Source of the DNA: Ceratopteris richardii
Taxonomy: Eukaryota > Streptophyta > Polypodiopsida > Polypodiales > Pteridaceae
NCBI GenBank assembly: GCA_020310875.1
Contig: CM035423.1
Span: 118,699,489 to 118,763,488, forward strand
Direction of reading: 5' to 3'
Length of the DNA stretch: 64,000 bases
The position numbers and the translations under genes were made by a program. Positions 49,129 to 59,891 of this stretch are shown here, one piece after another. The notes under the pieces are model-generated. The model saw only the letters and a list, made by a program, of their open reading frames with translations, was not told the DNA's origin and searched no databases. The stretch's first letter is position 1, and the number at the start of each line of letters is the position of its first letter.

Positions 49129-50517
49129 AGTTCTTGCCTGCTCAATATCAGCTCTCTCATCAATAAGTGCATCATGTACATCTGCATCAGAAATGGAATT
49201 ATCTACATCATCACATGAAACCTACAAAGGCTGAGAAGTTGCCTCATTGGGACCAGCACTAGACTGTCAACCTCTAAAAAGAGGCAGCAAAGTATCATAC
49301 ATGTCTTTGGAGCTAACAGATGTCTCCTTAGTACATGAAAGCAATGGTTGAATAGCATCCTCCACAAAAACAACATCACGGCTAGCCAGAATGCGTTTAG
49401 TCTGTGGATGATATAGACGATAGCCTTTACTTTCAAAACTGTACCCAACAAAAATACATTTTACTACTTTATCATCCAATTTTCTGCGATGTTGTTCAGG
49501 CACTAATACATATGCCAAACAACCAAAAACACGCAGATGAGCAACAAATGGCTTGCGGTCATGCCAAGCCTCATGTGGAGTGATACACTGCAGTGCTTTA
49601 GTAGGACACCTGTTTAGTACATATTGTGCACACATGACAACCTCAAGCCAGAAACTATGTGGTAAAGCCTGACTCTTGACCATACACCTCGCCATCTCCA
49701 TGAGTGACCTATTCTTTCTTTCAGCAACTCCATTCTGCTAAGGTGTATATGGCACTGTACACTGGTGTTTTATCCCACGTTCAGCCAAAAATGCATTAAA
49801 ATCAGAAGACATATACTCCCCCCCTCGATCAGAACGGAGGGTGCCCATTTTACATGGTGACAGATTTTCAGCCAAAACCAAAAATTGTTTGAAGCACATG
49901 AACACTTCGGACTTTGCCTTCAATGGATATACCTATGCATGCCTGGAAAAATCATCGATGAAAGTCACGAAGTAAAGATAATTCTCAAAAGAAGGTGTCT
50001 GCATAGGACCACAGACATCACTATGTACAAGCTGCAATTTCTGAGTAGCCCGAACTGAACCATCTTTTGGAAAGGACGAACGCTGCATTTTGCCCAAAAT
50101 ACAGCCTATACAAACATGTTTTCCAGGTGCCTCAAGTTTGGGCAAAGAGGACACCATTTCAGATTTTTGCAGACATAGCAAACTTGCAAAATTCAGATGA
50201 CCAAAGCGTGCATGCCAAAGCTTTGCATCTGACATAGCCTGAGAATCATTTACTGCACATGCCAAATCATTTATAGATCTTTCATAGTTTATGAGTTTAT
50301 ACAACCCACGACATAAAATGCTAGAAGCAATGATCACATCGCCATTTGACAGATCATGAACTATACACCTGTCATCAACAAATTTCACAACCAAACCAAT
50401 CTTGGCTAATGCAAAAACTGATAACTTGTTCTTCTTGATCCCTGGTACAAATAAAGCATCTGACAAAGTGAAAGAACTACCATCAGCAGTAGTCAAAATG
50501 ATCTTACCAACTCCCAT
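49129..50517 (-). pseudogene. pol: B4 protease end and integrase
   Basis: The 49933-50517 frame covers the protease end (LSDALFVPGIKKNKLSVF), zinc finger (LWHARFGHLNF...CIGCILGKMQ) and first catalytic Asp (VHSDVCGPM), ending in a TAG at a former Trp codon. The 49738-49923 frame has LRSDRGGEYM; a TAG at 49738-49740 replaces the codon before QNGVAERKN. The 49267-49701 frame continues with MEMARCMVKSQALPHSFWLE. All three stops fit C-to-T changes on one strand or the other. Confidence 0.87.
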
Positions 50518-51710
50518 AACAGGATAAGAGGAGTTGTTGGTGCATGTAACAGTATTCCCTGTAGGGGCAGTCTCGAGTGAAGAGAAGAAACTGTGCTACG
50601 AGTAATATGTTTGGTAGCCCCACTGTCAAAATACCAAGCATCTCAGTCTACTGTAAACATGCACTGCTCATGAGAAGATGGGTCAAAACTGCAAACATTA
50701 GTAAACACCCATTCTTCTTCCTGCACAAGATTGGCATACTCCGTTTTTGGTGTAGAGGCTTCTGCAACAACCATTACAGCCTCTTTCTTCTTTGCCTCTT
50801 TTGCAGCTAGTTTTGGACAGTTCTTTATGATGTGATCATTCCCTTTACAATACTTACAAAACAATTTCTGCTTTTCTGATTTTTTCTCATCTTTGTCTTG
50901 GTTCTTCGAATGTGCAGCATTTGCAGATTTCTGCTTACTAGTAGAAGAGCTCCATTTTCCTTTGTCGTTCTGACTAGCCAGGAAAGCTTGATCTGCAACA
51001 CGCATAATGGACCTGTTCTGCCTAGACTGATCTTCCTGCAACAGAACAAAGACTAACTCCTCAAATGACAAGGCATTTGGATTGCCTTTCATCATCAAGC
51101 GAAGAGTAGAAGCAAAACTCTGATATGAATCAGGAAGACCATTCAAAACGGTCTGCACAAGTGAGCTATCTAGTATAACCTCATTAGCAGAAATCAACTG
51201 TTCTTTCAAGTCTTTGATCTTTGTTAGGAAACTGTCCATAGAATCACCTTTATTCATGTGCTCACTCTCCAACTGTTTTCGGAGGTAAGCAACACGAGCC
51301 TCATTCCTAGCTTGGTACAATGTGGTAAGTGTATCCCAAGCATCCTTAGCTATTCTGCAAGAGGGAATGTGAGGAATAATGGCACGTTTGATAGACAAAG
51401 CTATCAATGCATGTGCTTGGGCATCTCTGCCATCCCAACGAATCTGCTCTGTAGTAGGTGCAGTAGAAACCGCAGCACGAACATGAATATGTAGAATATC
51501 ATCATCTTCAACACCTTCTGCATCAGCTTTAGTACCTGCAGTTGTAACAGATGCAGGTGTGATAGGACGTTTTTCGACACCCTATACAATGTTCCACAAT
51601 CCTTTTGCAACCAACACATGTTGCATCATATAAGCCCATAACGGGTAGTTGGTACCATCCAACTTATCCTCAACAGCCAACATACGGAATACATCATTGC
51701 TTTCAACCAT
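50518..51710 (-). pseudogene. gag: B4 gag and protease
   Basis: The ATG at 51710 starts MVESNDVFRMLAVEDKLDGT. A TAG near 51581 (at CAG in relatives) is the only stop before a 254-codon frame (50643-51407) with the full Gag core, basic linker and zinc knuckle (CKYCKGNDHIIKNC). That frame ends at TVD where TCA has become TGA. The protease DSGATKHIT follows, and a deletion near 50598 shifts the frame. This is the most complete family-B Gag in the window. Confidence 0.88.
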
Positions 51711-51983
51711 GGCCGGTGACTAAAATACCTTGATGCAGAAATTGACTGTATCTCAAAAAGTTGAAGAGAACTATGCTGACGAATTCTGCTAGACCTGTAG
51801 CAGACTTCGAGATGCTTATATTGGTGAACAGAAACTGGTATATACCTTCGGCACAAAAAGACGAAATAGCCTTCTCAAGCACTACGATAGTGCATTTGGA
51901 GGCCGAAATGAGCTCACCAAATTTCGTGCGAATATAAGACTGCAACCGGAGGAGTGTCAACGATGCCCTAGATGAAGCGGCGA

Positions 51984-51998
51984 CCTGCTCTGATACCA
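51984..51998 (-). promoter_or_regulatory. Primer binding site of B4
   Basis: The minus strand reads TGGTATCAGAGCAGG, two bases inside the 5' LTR edge, identical to that of B1. Confidence 0.92.
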
Positions 51999-52000
51999 AT

Positions 52001-52230
52001 TGTTGGAGTTAGACATCTGTGGAAGCACGCGAACAGCACAAGGAAGAAGAAGAAGATTGGAGCACAACACACAAGACTGAATGTATTACTAGAGAATGTA
52101 CAAAGATAAGTAGCCCATTAGGGCAATAGGCGTATATACAAGCCGGGGGAAAAAAACCTCCTAAAGAGGGAAAAAAGTGCCGCGGCGGTCCTGCTGTGTT
52201 CACACACATCACTACCTAAATATATCAACA
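52001..52230 (-). repeat. 5' LTR of B4
   Basis: The 230-bp LTR has TGTTGGAGTTAGACATC...ATATCAACA ends and pairs with 47147-47376. Confidence 0.93.
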
Positions 52231-52353
52231 TCCACATATGATTTTTCGTGATAAGCCTGATGACTTGGTACATTCTATCTGAAATCGTGCTAGGATTTTT
52301 TGGATCTTTGAGGTCATACACTAGGAATCGTCCTTGGTGTAAGACCTTGGTGG

Positions 52354-52626
52354 TCAAAACCTCCAATAGGCTTCTTTACTAGCCTTCTTTGCAAACAACT
52401 CTATACCTATGTTATCGTGGGGAAGCTTGGATGTGTCTACGATCCTTATCGACAGAAAATTTCCTTTGAGTGTGCTAGGTCCTTGATTTGGATCCTCTTC
52501 ATCAAGTTCTCCTATCTTAGATCCAAGGAGGAACATTCCAAACTCATTAGTCCTTTCTAGAAATCTGGTTGCCACATACAAGGATTGTTGCTCATCAACA
52601 TATGATCCGTCCTCAAACTTGGTCAC
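52354..52626 (-). pseudogene. Unidentified minus-strand reading frame in block U copy 1
   Basis: The 90-codon frame reads MTKFEDGSYVDEQQSLYVAT... then FLERTNEFGMFLLGSK, an acidic stretch (ELDEEDPNQGP) and KLPHDNIGIELFAKK, ending in a stop after AYWRF. The same protein-like sequence, with stops and shifts at other places, is at 59652-59891. A second short frame downstream (MEVLTTKVLHQGRFLVYDLK, 52118-52366 before it enters the B4 LTR) also has a counterpart at 59434-59664. Composition looks protein-coding rather than random. I do not recognise the family; it may be a captured host gene or a transposon gene. Confidence 0.45.
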
Positions 52627-53153
52627 TAGGTGATCAATGCTAAAGGGGTGGTTAGGGTTTGTTAATTGAACAATTGACCTTCATAAACCATACTCATAGA
52701 TGCGAGCACCTAGTGGGTCAGTATGGATGTGTTCTAGTTGAGTCTTATATGGACCTTTAAGTGTTTCTAGGTACACTATTCTTGAACTTGATGAGGGTCC
52801 CTCCATGTTATATGAGCTCTTTGATTCACACGGTTCTAAGCTTAGACTAGGGTGTGACTACCTAGGTGCTTGGACCATCATTTGGTGGTGTGATCAACAT
52901 TAGCTTCAGAAGATCTTAAGCTTTGTCGATCCAACCTGCCAAGATACTTGCATGACCACAAGTTCATGGAGTTCTCAAGCCTTAACCCCTATGTTCGATT
53001 AGATATGTGTTGATTGTTGATTCTCTTTTCTTCCAATCACTTTTTTTTTCTTTCGGTCTGATTATTTGGATCTTAGTGTACCAAAGTAATCCCCTAAAAT
53101 CTCAATTTATGAGAATCTAAAAAACAAATAAACCTAGAATTGAAGAGCTTATC

Positions 53154-53325
53154 TATAAGGAATTGAACTCATGACCTACCAATTAGGAATGTGATGGGCT
53201 AACCACTTGCCCCAAAAGCCATGGTTTAGGATTACTTCCTAATCCTCCCTCTTAGGGTGTAGCTCAACTGTCTCCTATCTTTCAAGGTTGTGGTTCAATC
53301 GTCTCCAACCTATGACTTTATTACA
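53154..53325 (-). repeat. 3' LTR of the TRIM, with tRNA-like segment
   Basis: On the minus strand it runs TGTAATAAAG... to ...CAATTCCTTATA (the final CA appears mutated; the other LTR ends GTTACA). Within it, 53225-53159 read as a tRNA-like segment: GGGCAAGTGG (A-box-like, 53212-53203) and GTTCAATTCC (B-box-like, 53168-53159), with AGGTCATGA just before the B box. Confidence 0.85.
53159..53225 (-). promoter_or_regulatory. Putative internal Pol III promoter (A and B boxes) in the TRIM LTR
   Basis: GTTCAATTC fits the B-box pattern GWTCRANNC exactly. GGGCAAGTGG fits an A box (RGYNNARYGG core), about 34 bases upstream. The stretch CAAGTGGTTAGCCCATCAC followed by TAGGTCATGAGTTCAATTCC resembles the D-arm to T-arm of a tRNA. 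The right LTR copy lacks four bases (GGTT) in the A box. Function is inferred only. Confidence 0.5.
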
Positions 53326-53876
53326 TTCTTCCCCCCTTGGTCAATCATTCTCCTCAATGATCTACTCTTGTATTCCTCTAGCCTTGGTGATCAGCCCCTT
53401 GAACTCCCTAGGTGCCCTTGAATTGATGTCCTCAACCTCGCATAGTTTCTTGAACCTTGTTCGAAACCTTGGTCTGTTGAACCCTTGCTCTCAACCTTGG
53501 TGTCTTGAACCTTCTTGTTTGCAACCTTGGTGTCTTGAGCCCTTGTTCTCAACCTCAGTCTTGAACCTTGTTCTCACCCATGTTTGGTATCTTGAACCCT
53601 CAATCAAGTGCCACCCAAGGTTTCCCAAGGACTTCACACTTCTAAGCTAGCTTAGTAGATTTGGAACGTTCATTCCGGGAGCTTTCCAACGATATCTTAT
53701 ATGCCTTAATCCGACCTATGGATTGAGAGATACACTTAATTCTTTGTTGGGCTACCTTGTGAAAGCGACGTGCCCAACTTTGTACCCTTTCATATAGAGG
53801 ATGCCCAAGTGCCTTTTTTAGAGGCCATTAGGCCAATCCACTTTTCCCAAGCCTACTTCCTAGGCTTTGATACCAA

Positions 53877-54044
53877 TGTAACGAATTGAACTCATGACCT
53901 ACCAGTTAGGAATGTGATGGGCTACTTGCCCCAAAAGCCATGGTTTATGATTACTTCCTAATCCTCCCTCTTAGGGTGTAGTTCAACCATCTCCTATCTT
54001 TCAAGGTTGTGGTTCAATCATCTCCAACCTATCACTTTATTACA
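53877..54044 (-). repeat. 5' LTR of the TRIM
   Basis: The 168-bp LTR has TGTAACGAATTG...TTATTACA ends on the plus strand. It matches 53154-53325 at most positions and lacks a 4-bp AACC present in the other copy. Confidence 0.87.
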
Positions 54045-54135
54045 TTATCTCTCCTTCCTTTTTCTCAGATGCTCGTGGGTAACCACCAACTAAGATAAGT
54101 ATCGCACATAGGTAGTCATCCTACCAAAAACGTTG

Positions 54136-54143
54136 TATATAAG
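54136..54143 (+). promoter_or_regulatory. TATA-like box in block U copy 1
   Basis: GTTGTATATAAGGACTCTTC resembles a plant core promoter and is followed about 145 bases later by a CT-rich tract. The same arrangement occurs at 60557-60564. No gene start could be tied to it. Confidence 0.3.
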
Positions 54144-54287
54144 GACTCTTCTTCGCACTTCCCACGGATGAGGAGAGTAGGAGGTAGAGGGCAGATCATC
54201 TCCTCTCTTGCTCTCTCTTGTGCATGTTGACTACTCCCACATCCGAACCCGAGGGGGGGCATAAAGAGTCTCCTTCTCTCCCTCACG

Positions 54288-54314
54288 CTCTCTCTCTCTC
54301 TCTCTCTCTCTCTT
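54288..54314. repeat. (TC)n microsatellite, block U copy 1
   Basis: About 13 TC units. The homologous tract in copy 2 is longer (60695-60736). Confidence 0.95.
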
Positions 54315-54589
54315 TTCGTTGAGCTACCATGACTAAACCCTATTGAGGAAGCAAAGATGGAGATCACCTTAATAAAGAGATGGGGTTGTGGGAAGCAGTT
54401 GAAGACATGTTCAAGCAGTACAAGGATTCCAAAGCTTTCATTGACTGCTCAAATTCTTCATGCAACATAAGTGGAATGTAAACTAGAATGTCAAATGATG
54501 GTTATATAGATTCCAAAGTCTTTGGGTGTTACCTTGCAACATGAAGCACTCCATTTTATTCTAATGTGTTTGATCCTTTGCAAGGGTCT

Positions 54590-54782
54590 TTTGGTATGGG
54601 ATCAAGGCAAGGAGGTTTAAACTTGAAGATGGGGTCTATGAATTTTGTGGTCAGGAAGAAGATCTTGGACATCTCTTCATCACTTGCAGAATCGTTGAGA
54701 AGTATCAAAGGATTCTCTAATATCATATGTCCCCACAAGCTTGGTGTCAAAGAATTCTTTATGGGCACTTACCATCAAAAAA
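54590..54782 (+). pseudogene. LINE C-terminal fragment (zf-RVT motif), block U copy 1
   Basis: In one plus-strand frame, YEFCGQEEDLGHLFITCRIV (from about 54637) shows the C-x6-D-x2-H-L-F-x2-C pattern of the zinc-binding domain at the end of plant LINE reverse transcriptases. A short deletion after VEK shifts the frame relative to copy 2. Similarity ends at 54782, at the joint with B5. The minus-strand frame 54556-54768 is a shadow. Confidence 0.65.
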
Positions 54783-54910
54783 TGGTTTTGGTTCACCAGT
54801 ATAAGCATCTCTAAGCATGTTATAGGTTTAGCAGAATTTGTCAGGCTAGTTCTATTCAACTTTTCTAGATATAGATATTTCTCTGCATCAAGGTATCTTA
54901 GTCAGTAGCC

Positions 54911-55620
54911 ATGGCTAAAAGTAGTGATGTATTTCATATGTCGGCTGTTGAGGATAAGTTGGATGGTACGAATTACCCATTGTGGGCTTATATGATGTTA
55001 CATGTATTGGTCACAAAAGGACTATGGAATATTGTGCAAGGTGTTGAGAAACATCCTATTACACCTGCAAATATAGGTATTGAAGCTAATGAAGATGGCA
55101 TCGAAGATGGTGATATTCTGCAGATTCATGTTCGTGCTATAGTTTTTGCTACACTTAATACAATGAAAATTCCTTGGGATGGTAGAGATGCTCATGCACA
55201 TGCATTAATATCCTTGTCTTTCAAACATGCCGTTATTCTTCACATTCACTCTTGCAGAACAACTAAGGAATGCTTGGGATACACTTACCACATTGTACCA
55301 GGCTAGGAATGAGGCTCGTGTTGCTTACCTCTGAAAATAGTTGGAGAGTGAACATATGAACGCAGGTGATTCTATGGACAATTTTCTAACAAAGATCAAA
55401 GATTTCAAGGAACAGTTAATTTTTGTTGATGAATTCTTATCTGACGGTTCATTTGTGCAGACTCTTCTGAATGGTCTTCCCGATTCATACCAGAGTTTTG
55501 CTTCTACTCTTCATTTGATGATAAAAGGCAATCCAAATGGCTTAACATTTGAGGAGTCAGTATCTATTCTATTGTAGAATGATCAGTCTAGGCAGAACAG
55601 GTCCATTATGCATGTTGAAG
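54911..55620 (+). pseudogene. gag: B5 gag
   Basis: The ATG at 54911 starts MAKSSDVFHMSAVEDKLDGT. The frame runs 131 codons, until a frameshift near 55268 (RTTKECLGYTYH replaces the KDAWDTLTTLY seen in B4). The 55341-55577 frame continues with MESEHMNAGDSMDNFLTKIK and NGLTFEESVSILL. A zinc knuckle (CKSCKANDHVIKNC) survives near 55698-55740 after a deletion of the basic linker. Inactive. Confidence 0.85.
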
Positions 55621-55899
55621 ATCAAGCTTTCCTGGCTAGTCAGGAGGGCAAAGGTGAATGGAGGAGGACAAGAAAACAAAAAAGCAGAAATTGTTTTGCA
55701 AGTCTTGTAAAGCAAATGATCATGTCATAAAGAATTGTCCAAAACTGGCTGCAAAAGAGGCAAAGAAAAAAGAGGTTGAAATGGTTGTTGTAGAGGCCTC
55801 TACACCGAAAATAGAGTCTGCTAGTATAGTGTAGAATGAAGAATGGGCATTTACTACTATTTGCAATTTTGGCCCATCTTCTCCTGAACATTGTATGTC

Positions 55900-57330
55900 T
55901 TCAGTAGACTCAGATGTTTAGTACTTTGATAGTGGGGCAACCAAACATATTACCTTGTAGCCTAGTTTCTTCACTTCACTCGAGCTTACCCCTTTAGGGA
56001 ATACTGTCACTTGTGCCAACAAATCCTCTTATCCTATCATGGGAGTTGGTAAGATCATTCTAACTACTCTTGATGGTAGTTCTTTTACATTCTCAGATGC
56101 ATTATTTGTGCTAGGAATCACAGAGAATATGTTATCAGTTTCAACTTTAACCAAGATTGGCTTTATTGTGAAATTTATTGATGATAGATGTACAATTCAT
56201 AATCTTTAAAATGGTGATGTGATTATTGCTTTTGGCATTTTATGTCATGGGTTGTATAAGCTACTAGACTATGAAAAATATGTGAATGATTTAGCATATG
56301 GAGTACATGATTCTCAAGTTATGTTAGATGCAAAGCTTTGGCATGCACACTTTGGTCATCTGAATTTTGCTAGTTTGCTATGCCTCCAGAAATACGAAAT
56401 GGTTTCCTCTTTGCCCAAACTTGAGGCGATCGGTAAACCTGTTTGTGATGGCTATATTTTGGGCAAAATGCAGCGTTTCTCCTTTCGAAAAGATGGTTCA
56501 GTTCAAGCTAGTAAAAAATTGTAGCTTGTTCACAGTGATGTCTGTGGTCCTATGCAGACACCCTCTTTTGGAAACTATCTTTACTTCGTGACTTTCATTG
56601 ATGATTTCTCCAGACACTCATGGGTATATCCACTGAAAGAAAATTCCCAAGTGTTTATGTGCTTCAAACAGTTTTTGGTTTGGCTAAAAATCTCTCAGCA
56701 TGTAAAATGGGCACCCTCCGTTCTGATCGAGGGGGGGAATATGTCTTTGGACTTTAATGCATTTTTGGATGAATGTGGGATAAAACATCAGTGTTCAATG
56801 CCATATACACCTCAAGAGAATGGAGTTGTTGAACAAAAGAGCCAATCACTCAAGGAGATGGTGAGCTGTATGGTCAAGAGTCAGGCTTTACCACATCTAT
56901 AGTTTTTGGCTTGAGGTTGTCATGTGTGCAACATATGTACTTAACAGGTGTCCCATTAAGGCATTGCAGTCTATCACTCCATATGAGGCTTGGCATGGGT
57001 GTAAGCCATCTCTTGCTCACTTGTGTGTTTTTTGTTGTCTGGCATATGCATTAGTGCCTGAACAACATTGTAGGAAATTGGATGATAAAGTAGTAAAATG
57101 TATTTTTCTTGGGTACAATTCTGAAAGCAAAGGGTATCGTCTATATCATCCACAAACTAAATGCATTTTGATTAGTCATGATGTTGTTTTTGTGGAAGAT
57201 GCTATTCAACCTTTACTTTCATGTACGAAGGAGACATTTGTTAGCTCGAGAGACATGTATGATACTTTGTTGCCTCTTTTTACAAATGGACAGTCTGGTG
57301 CTGGTCCTAATGAGGCAACTTCTTAGCCTT
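55900..57330 (+). pseudogene. pol: B5 protease and integrase
   Basis: The protease active site DSGATKHIT is at about 55930, preceded by a TAG at the Trp codon (TTTAGTACTTT). The 56219-56524 frame has the zinc finger (LWHAHFGHLNF...CDGYILGKMQ, one Cys changed to Tyr). HSDVCGPM is near 56533, after a TAG. The 56552-56902 frame has lost the second Asp context through a deletion (EGGNMSLDFN) and keeps PQENGVVEQ. The 56922-57326 frame is the C-terminal region. Confidence 0.85.
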
Positions 57331-59115
57331 TGCAGGTTTCATGTGATGATGCAGATCATTCCATTTTTTATGCAGATTTACATGATGCACTTGTTGATAT
57401 GAGAGCTGATATTGAAGAGGCAAAAGATATGCCAAAATGGATGGCGTAGACTTTATGTGATAGCAAATTAGATGCACCTCTATCATATCATTGTTCAGGC
57501 TCTCATAGTGCCTCTTTTGCATCAGATTGCTATGCTATGGTTGCCTCTAGTCTCTGTGATGAGAATGAGCCTATTTTGTTTCATGAAGCACACAATTCTG
57601 AAGACAAAATGGTTGCTATGCAATCAGAATATGATGCTATCATGAAAAATGACATGGTCTTTATGTGACTTGCCTCCTGCCAAGAAGACTATTGGCACTA
57701 AGTGGGTATATAAGTTGAAGCATAAGCCTGATGGAGCATTTGATAGGTATAAAGCTAGGCTTGTTGCAAAGGGTTATGCACATGAAAGAGGCATTAATTT
57801 TGATGAAACCTTTGCTCCTACATGTCAAATGACTACAGTTCATAGCATCTGTGCACTTTCAACTCATCATGGTTGGAATGTACATTAGTTGGACATTAAA
57901 TGTACATTTCTGAATGGTGACTTGCATGAAGAAGTGTATGTTTTTCAGCCCCGTGGCTTTGTGCAAAAAGGGCACAAAAACCAAGTGTCTAGGTTGAGGA
58001 AGGCATTATATGTTTAAAGTAAGCACCACGTGCCTAGTATGAAAAGATACATGCCTATTTGATTGCACATGGTTTTGAGAATAGTCCAATTGAAAGAACC
58101 TTATCTGTTAAGCATGGTAATGATATGCTTCTAATCATTGTTGTGTATGTTGATGATGTGCTACTCCCTCGTCCTCATGAGAAGGGTACTGCTGATTTTA
58201 AGGCTGATTTGCATGCTTCATTTGAGACATCTAATTTGGAGCATTTGCATAATTATTTGGGCATTCAATTTATGCACGTTGATGGTGGAATGGATTTGTG
58301 TCAAACAAAATAAATTGACACATTATTCTAGTGTTTTGGCCTTGAAGACTATAAACCTATTGCCACTCCTATGGAGACAGGTTTAGGGTTGAGTCTTCAT
58401 GATGCTCGAGATGCATTTGATGTTGTTCTCTATTAGCAAACTTTTGGATGCTTGATTTTTTTATGCATTGCTCGGCTAGATATTCTGTTTGTTGTCTCAC
58501 AGATGAGCAGATTTATGCGAGAAGATTTGTGCATTGCCTAGGTGTCGAGCATTGGCAGGAAGCTAAGCACATCTTTTGCTACTTGAGTGGTACCTGGATA
58601 CTTGGATTCTTTTACCCCAAGGAGGGATCACTACTCCTAGATTTACATGCTTTTTTTTACTCTGAAGGGGCTGGTTTCCATGACACTTGTGTGTCCACTA
58701 GTGGTTTTTGCTTCACACTTGGCAGCTCATGCATATCTTGGTTGAGCAAGAAGAAGCCTACTATGGCCACTTTCACTTGTGAGGCTGAGTATAGGGCCCC
58801 TTTCACAACAATTGTTGAGTGTGTGTGGTTCAAATGCCTTATGGCTGATTTGGGTGTTGGTTGATCTTCTGCCACCACCATCTTCACTGACACTCAGAGT
58901 GCATTGGTAGTTGCAAAGAACCTGTGTTCCATGCTTGCAATAAGCACATTGAGGTGCATTATCATTATGTCAAGGAGAGTTTCTCTGCTAGAGAGATCAA
59001 CTTGGCGTATGTGCCTACATAAGAGAACATTGTAGACCTTTTCACAAAGGCTCTGCCTAGGGAGAAGTTTGAAGCTTTCCGCAAAGCTTTAGGCTTACTT
59101 CCATTTGTGGATTGA
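57331..59115 (+). pseudogene. pol: B5 reverse transcriptase and RNase H
   Basis: The 57649-57888 frame has GTKWVYKLKHKPDGAFDRYK and [30 protein letters not shown] is near 57890 after a TAG. The 58059-58313 frame holds YVDD (VVYVDDVLLP). The 58448-58864 frame is RNase H, in which the S-D-S-D-W-A-G block has become YSEGAGFHD (first catalytic Asp lost), while CEAEYRAPF remains. The tail LFTKALPREKFEAFRKALG ends near 59115. Many stops. Confidence 0.85.
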
Positions 59116-59188
59116 TTACACATACCTTGCCACTTCCTTATACATCAGTGCCAGCTCCTTGTTCACTGCATCACTCCTAGGGGGGATT

Positions 59189-59417
59189 TGTTGATATATT
59201 AAGGTAGTGATGTGTGTGAACACTCTAGGACCACTAGGGCACTTTTTCCCCTCTCTAGGAGGTTTTTTCCCCCAACGTGTATATATGCCTATAGCCCTAA
59301 TGGGTTACTTATCTTTGTACATTCTAGTGGTAATATATTTAGTATTGGGTGTTGTGATCCAAGCTTCTTCTTCTTCCTTGTGCCATTCACGTGCTTCCAC
59401 AAACCTGAAACTCCAAA
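59189..59417 (+). repeat. 3' LTR of B5
   Basis: It begins TGTTGATATATTAAGG after the polypurine tract and fades at AAACTCCAAAA near 59417, where the expected terminal CCAACA is degenerate. From 59208 on it is also the start of block U copy 2. Confidence 0.85.
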
Positions 59418-59651
59418 AACTTTCAGCTTGTCTTTATGAGAACCTAATGGTTTTGAGGGTCCAACACTTGCTATTTTGTATGAAGCGATTGGCTTTTGCA
59501 AGGGAAACACTTTCTTTCCATTCCTCATATACTTTTTTGTGATAAGCTTGATGACTTGGTACATTATGAACCAAATAGAAAACCGTGCTACGATTTTTTG
59601 GATCTTTGAGTTCATACACTAGGAATTGTCCTTGGTGTAAGACCTTGGTGG

Positions 59652-59891
59652 TCAAAACCTCCAATATGCTTCTTTAGTAGCCTTTTTTGCAAACAAATCT
59701 ATACCTATGTTATCGTGGGGTAGCTTGGATGTGTCTTTGATCCTTATCAACACAAAATTTCCTTTGGATGTGCCAAGTCCTTGATTTGGATCCTCTTCAT
59801 TAGGTTCTCTTGTCTTAAATCCAAGGAGGAACATTCCAAACTCATTAGTCCTTTCCAGAAATCTGGTTGCCTTGCCACATACATGGTTCAT
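59652..59891 (-). pseudogene. Unidentified minus-strand reading frame in block U copy 2
   Basis: This is the counterpart of 52354-52626: TRFLERTNEFGMFLLGFKTR, then GNFVLIRIKDTSKLPHDNIG and AKKATKEAYWRF. Its upstream part is shifted by an insertion (MNHVCGKA), and a stop replaces a Gln seen in copy 1. The adjoining 59434-59664 frame (MEVLTTKVLHQGQFLVYELK) follows after a stop. Family unknown; similarity between the copies reflects duplication, not necessarily function. Confidence 0.42.

Larger units (their letters stand above)
47147..52230 (-). mobile_element. Full-length family-B copia element B4 (TSD TCCAC)
   Basis: LTRs of 230 bp at 47147-47376 and 52001-52230 bound a minus-strand gag-pol. 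TCCAC at 47142-47146 is repeated at 52231-52235. The matching uninterrupted site in block U copy 2 is at about 59521-59526. Primer binding site (51984-51998) and polypurine tract (47377-47390) are present. Coding is more decayed than in B1. The LTRs differ at about 11 positions by eye (near 5 percent). Confidence 0.95.
53154..54044 (-). mobile_element. TRIM-like miniature LTR element (TSD TTATC)
   Basis: This 891-bp element has LTRs at 53154-53325 (172 bp) and 53877-54044 (168 bp), no gag or pol, a PBS-like TTGGTATCAAAG on the minus strand just inside the right LTR, and a polypurine tract on the minus strand (CCAAGGGGGGAAGAA) just inside the left LTR. TTATC at 53149-53153 is repeated at 54045-54049. 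The equivalent place in block U copy 2 (60466-60470) has one TTATC and no insert. The internal region contains diverged repeats of a CAACCTTGGTGTCTTGAACC-like unit (about 53440-53590). Confidence 0.9.
46831..54782 (+). repeat. Duplicated block U, copy 1 (contains B4 and the TRIM)
   Basis: Leaving out B4 (47147-52230) and the TRIM (53154-54044), this matches 59208-61180 in the same order. It includes the family-B LTR end, the TTTATGAGAACCTAATGG segment, an unidentified minus-strand reading frame, a TATATAAG/(TC)n segment and a LINE C-terminus. Similarity ends at 54782 with AAAAAATGG, directly joined to the leader of B5. Confidence 0.85.
54783..59417 (+). mobile_element. Family-B copia element B5, 5'-truncated
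   Basis: It starts inside the leader (TTTTGGTTCACCAG aligns with the leader of B1) without a 5' LTR or primer binding site. It runs through gag, protease, integrase, reverse transcriptase, RNase H and polypurine tract (59176-59188) to a 3' LTR (59189 to about 59417). The joint with block U copy 1 at 54782/54783 and the following block U copy 2 suggest a tandem duplication boundary. Confidence 0.87.

Noticed and set aside
53159-53225. Functional tRNA gene
   Set aside because: No acceptor stem pairing is evident, and the segment lies inside a TRIM LTR with a second, diverged copy in the other LTR.
53288-53650. 120-codon frame inside the TRIM with Leu/Pro/Trp-rich repeats
   Set aside because: The repeats come from diverged non-coding tandem units (CAACCTTGGTGTCTTGAACC-like), and TRIMs encode no protein.
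54116-54367. Minus-strand frames with RERERE runs (also 60434-60787)
   Set aside because: They are encoded by (TC)n microsatellites; no other protein feature is present.
54556-54768. Minus-strand frame (and 60981-61211) as a captured host gene
   Set aside because: The plus strand of the same DNA carries a LINE zinc motif and C-terminus followed by poly(A), which explains the sequence better.
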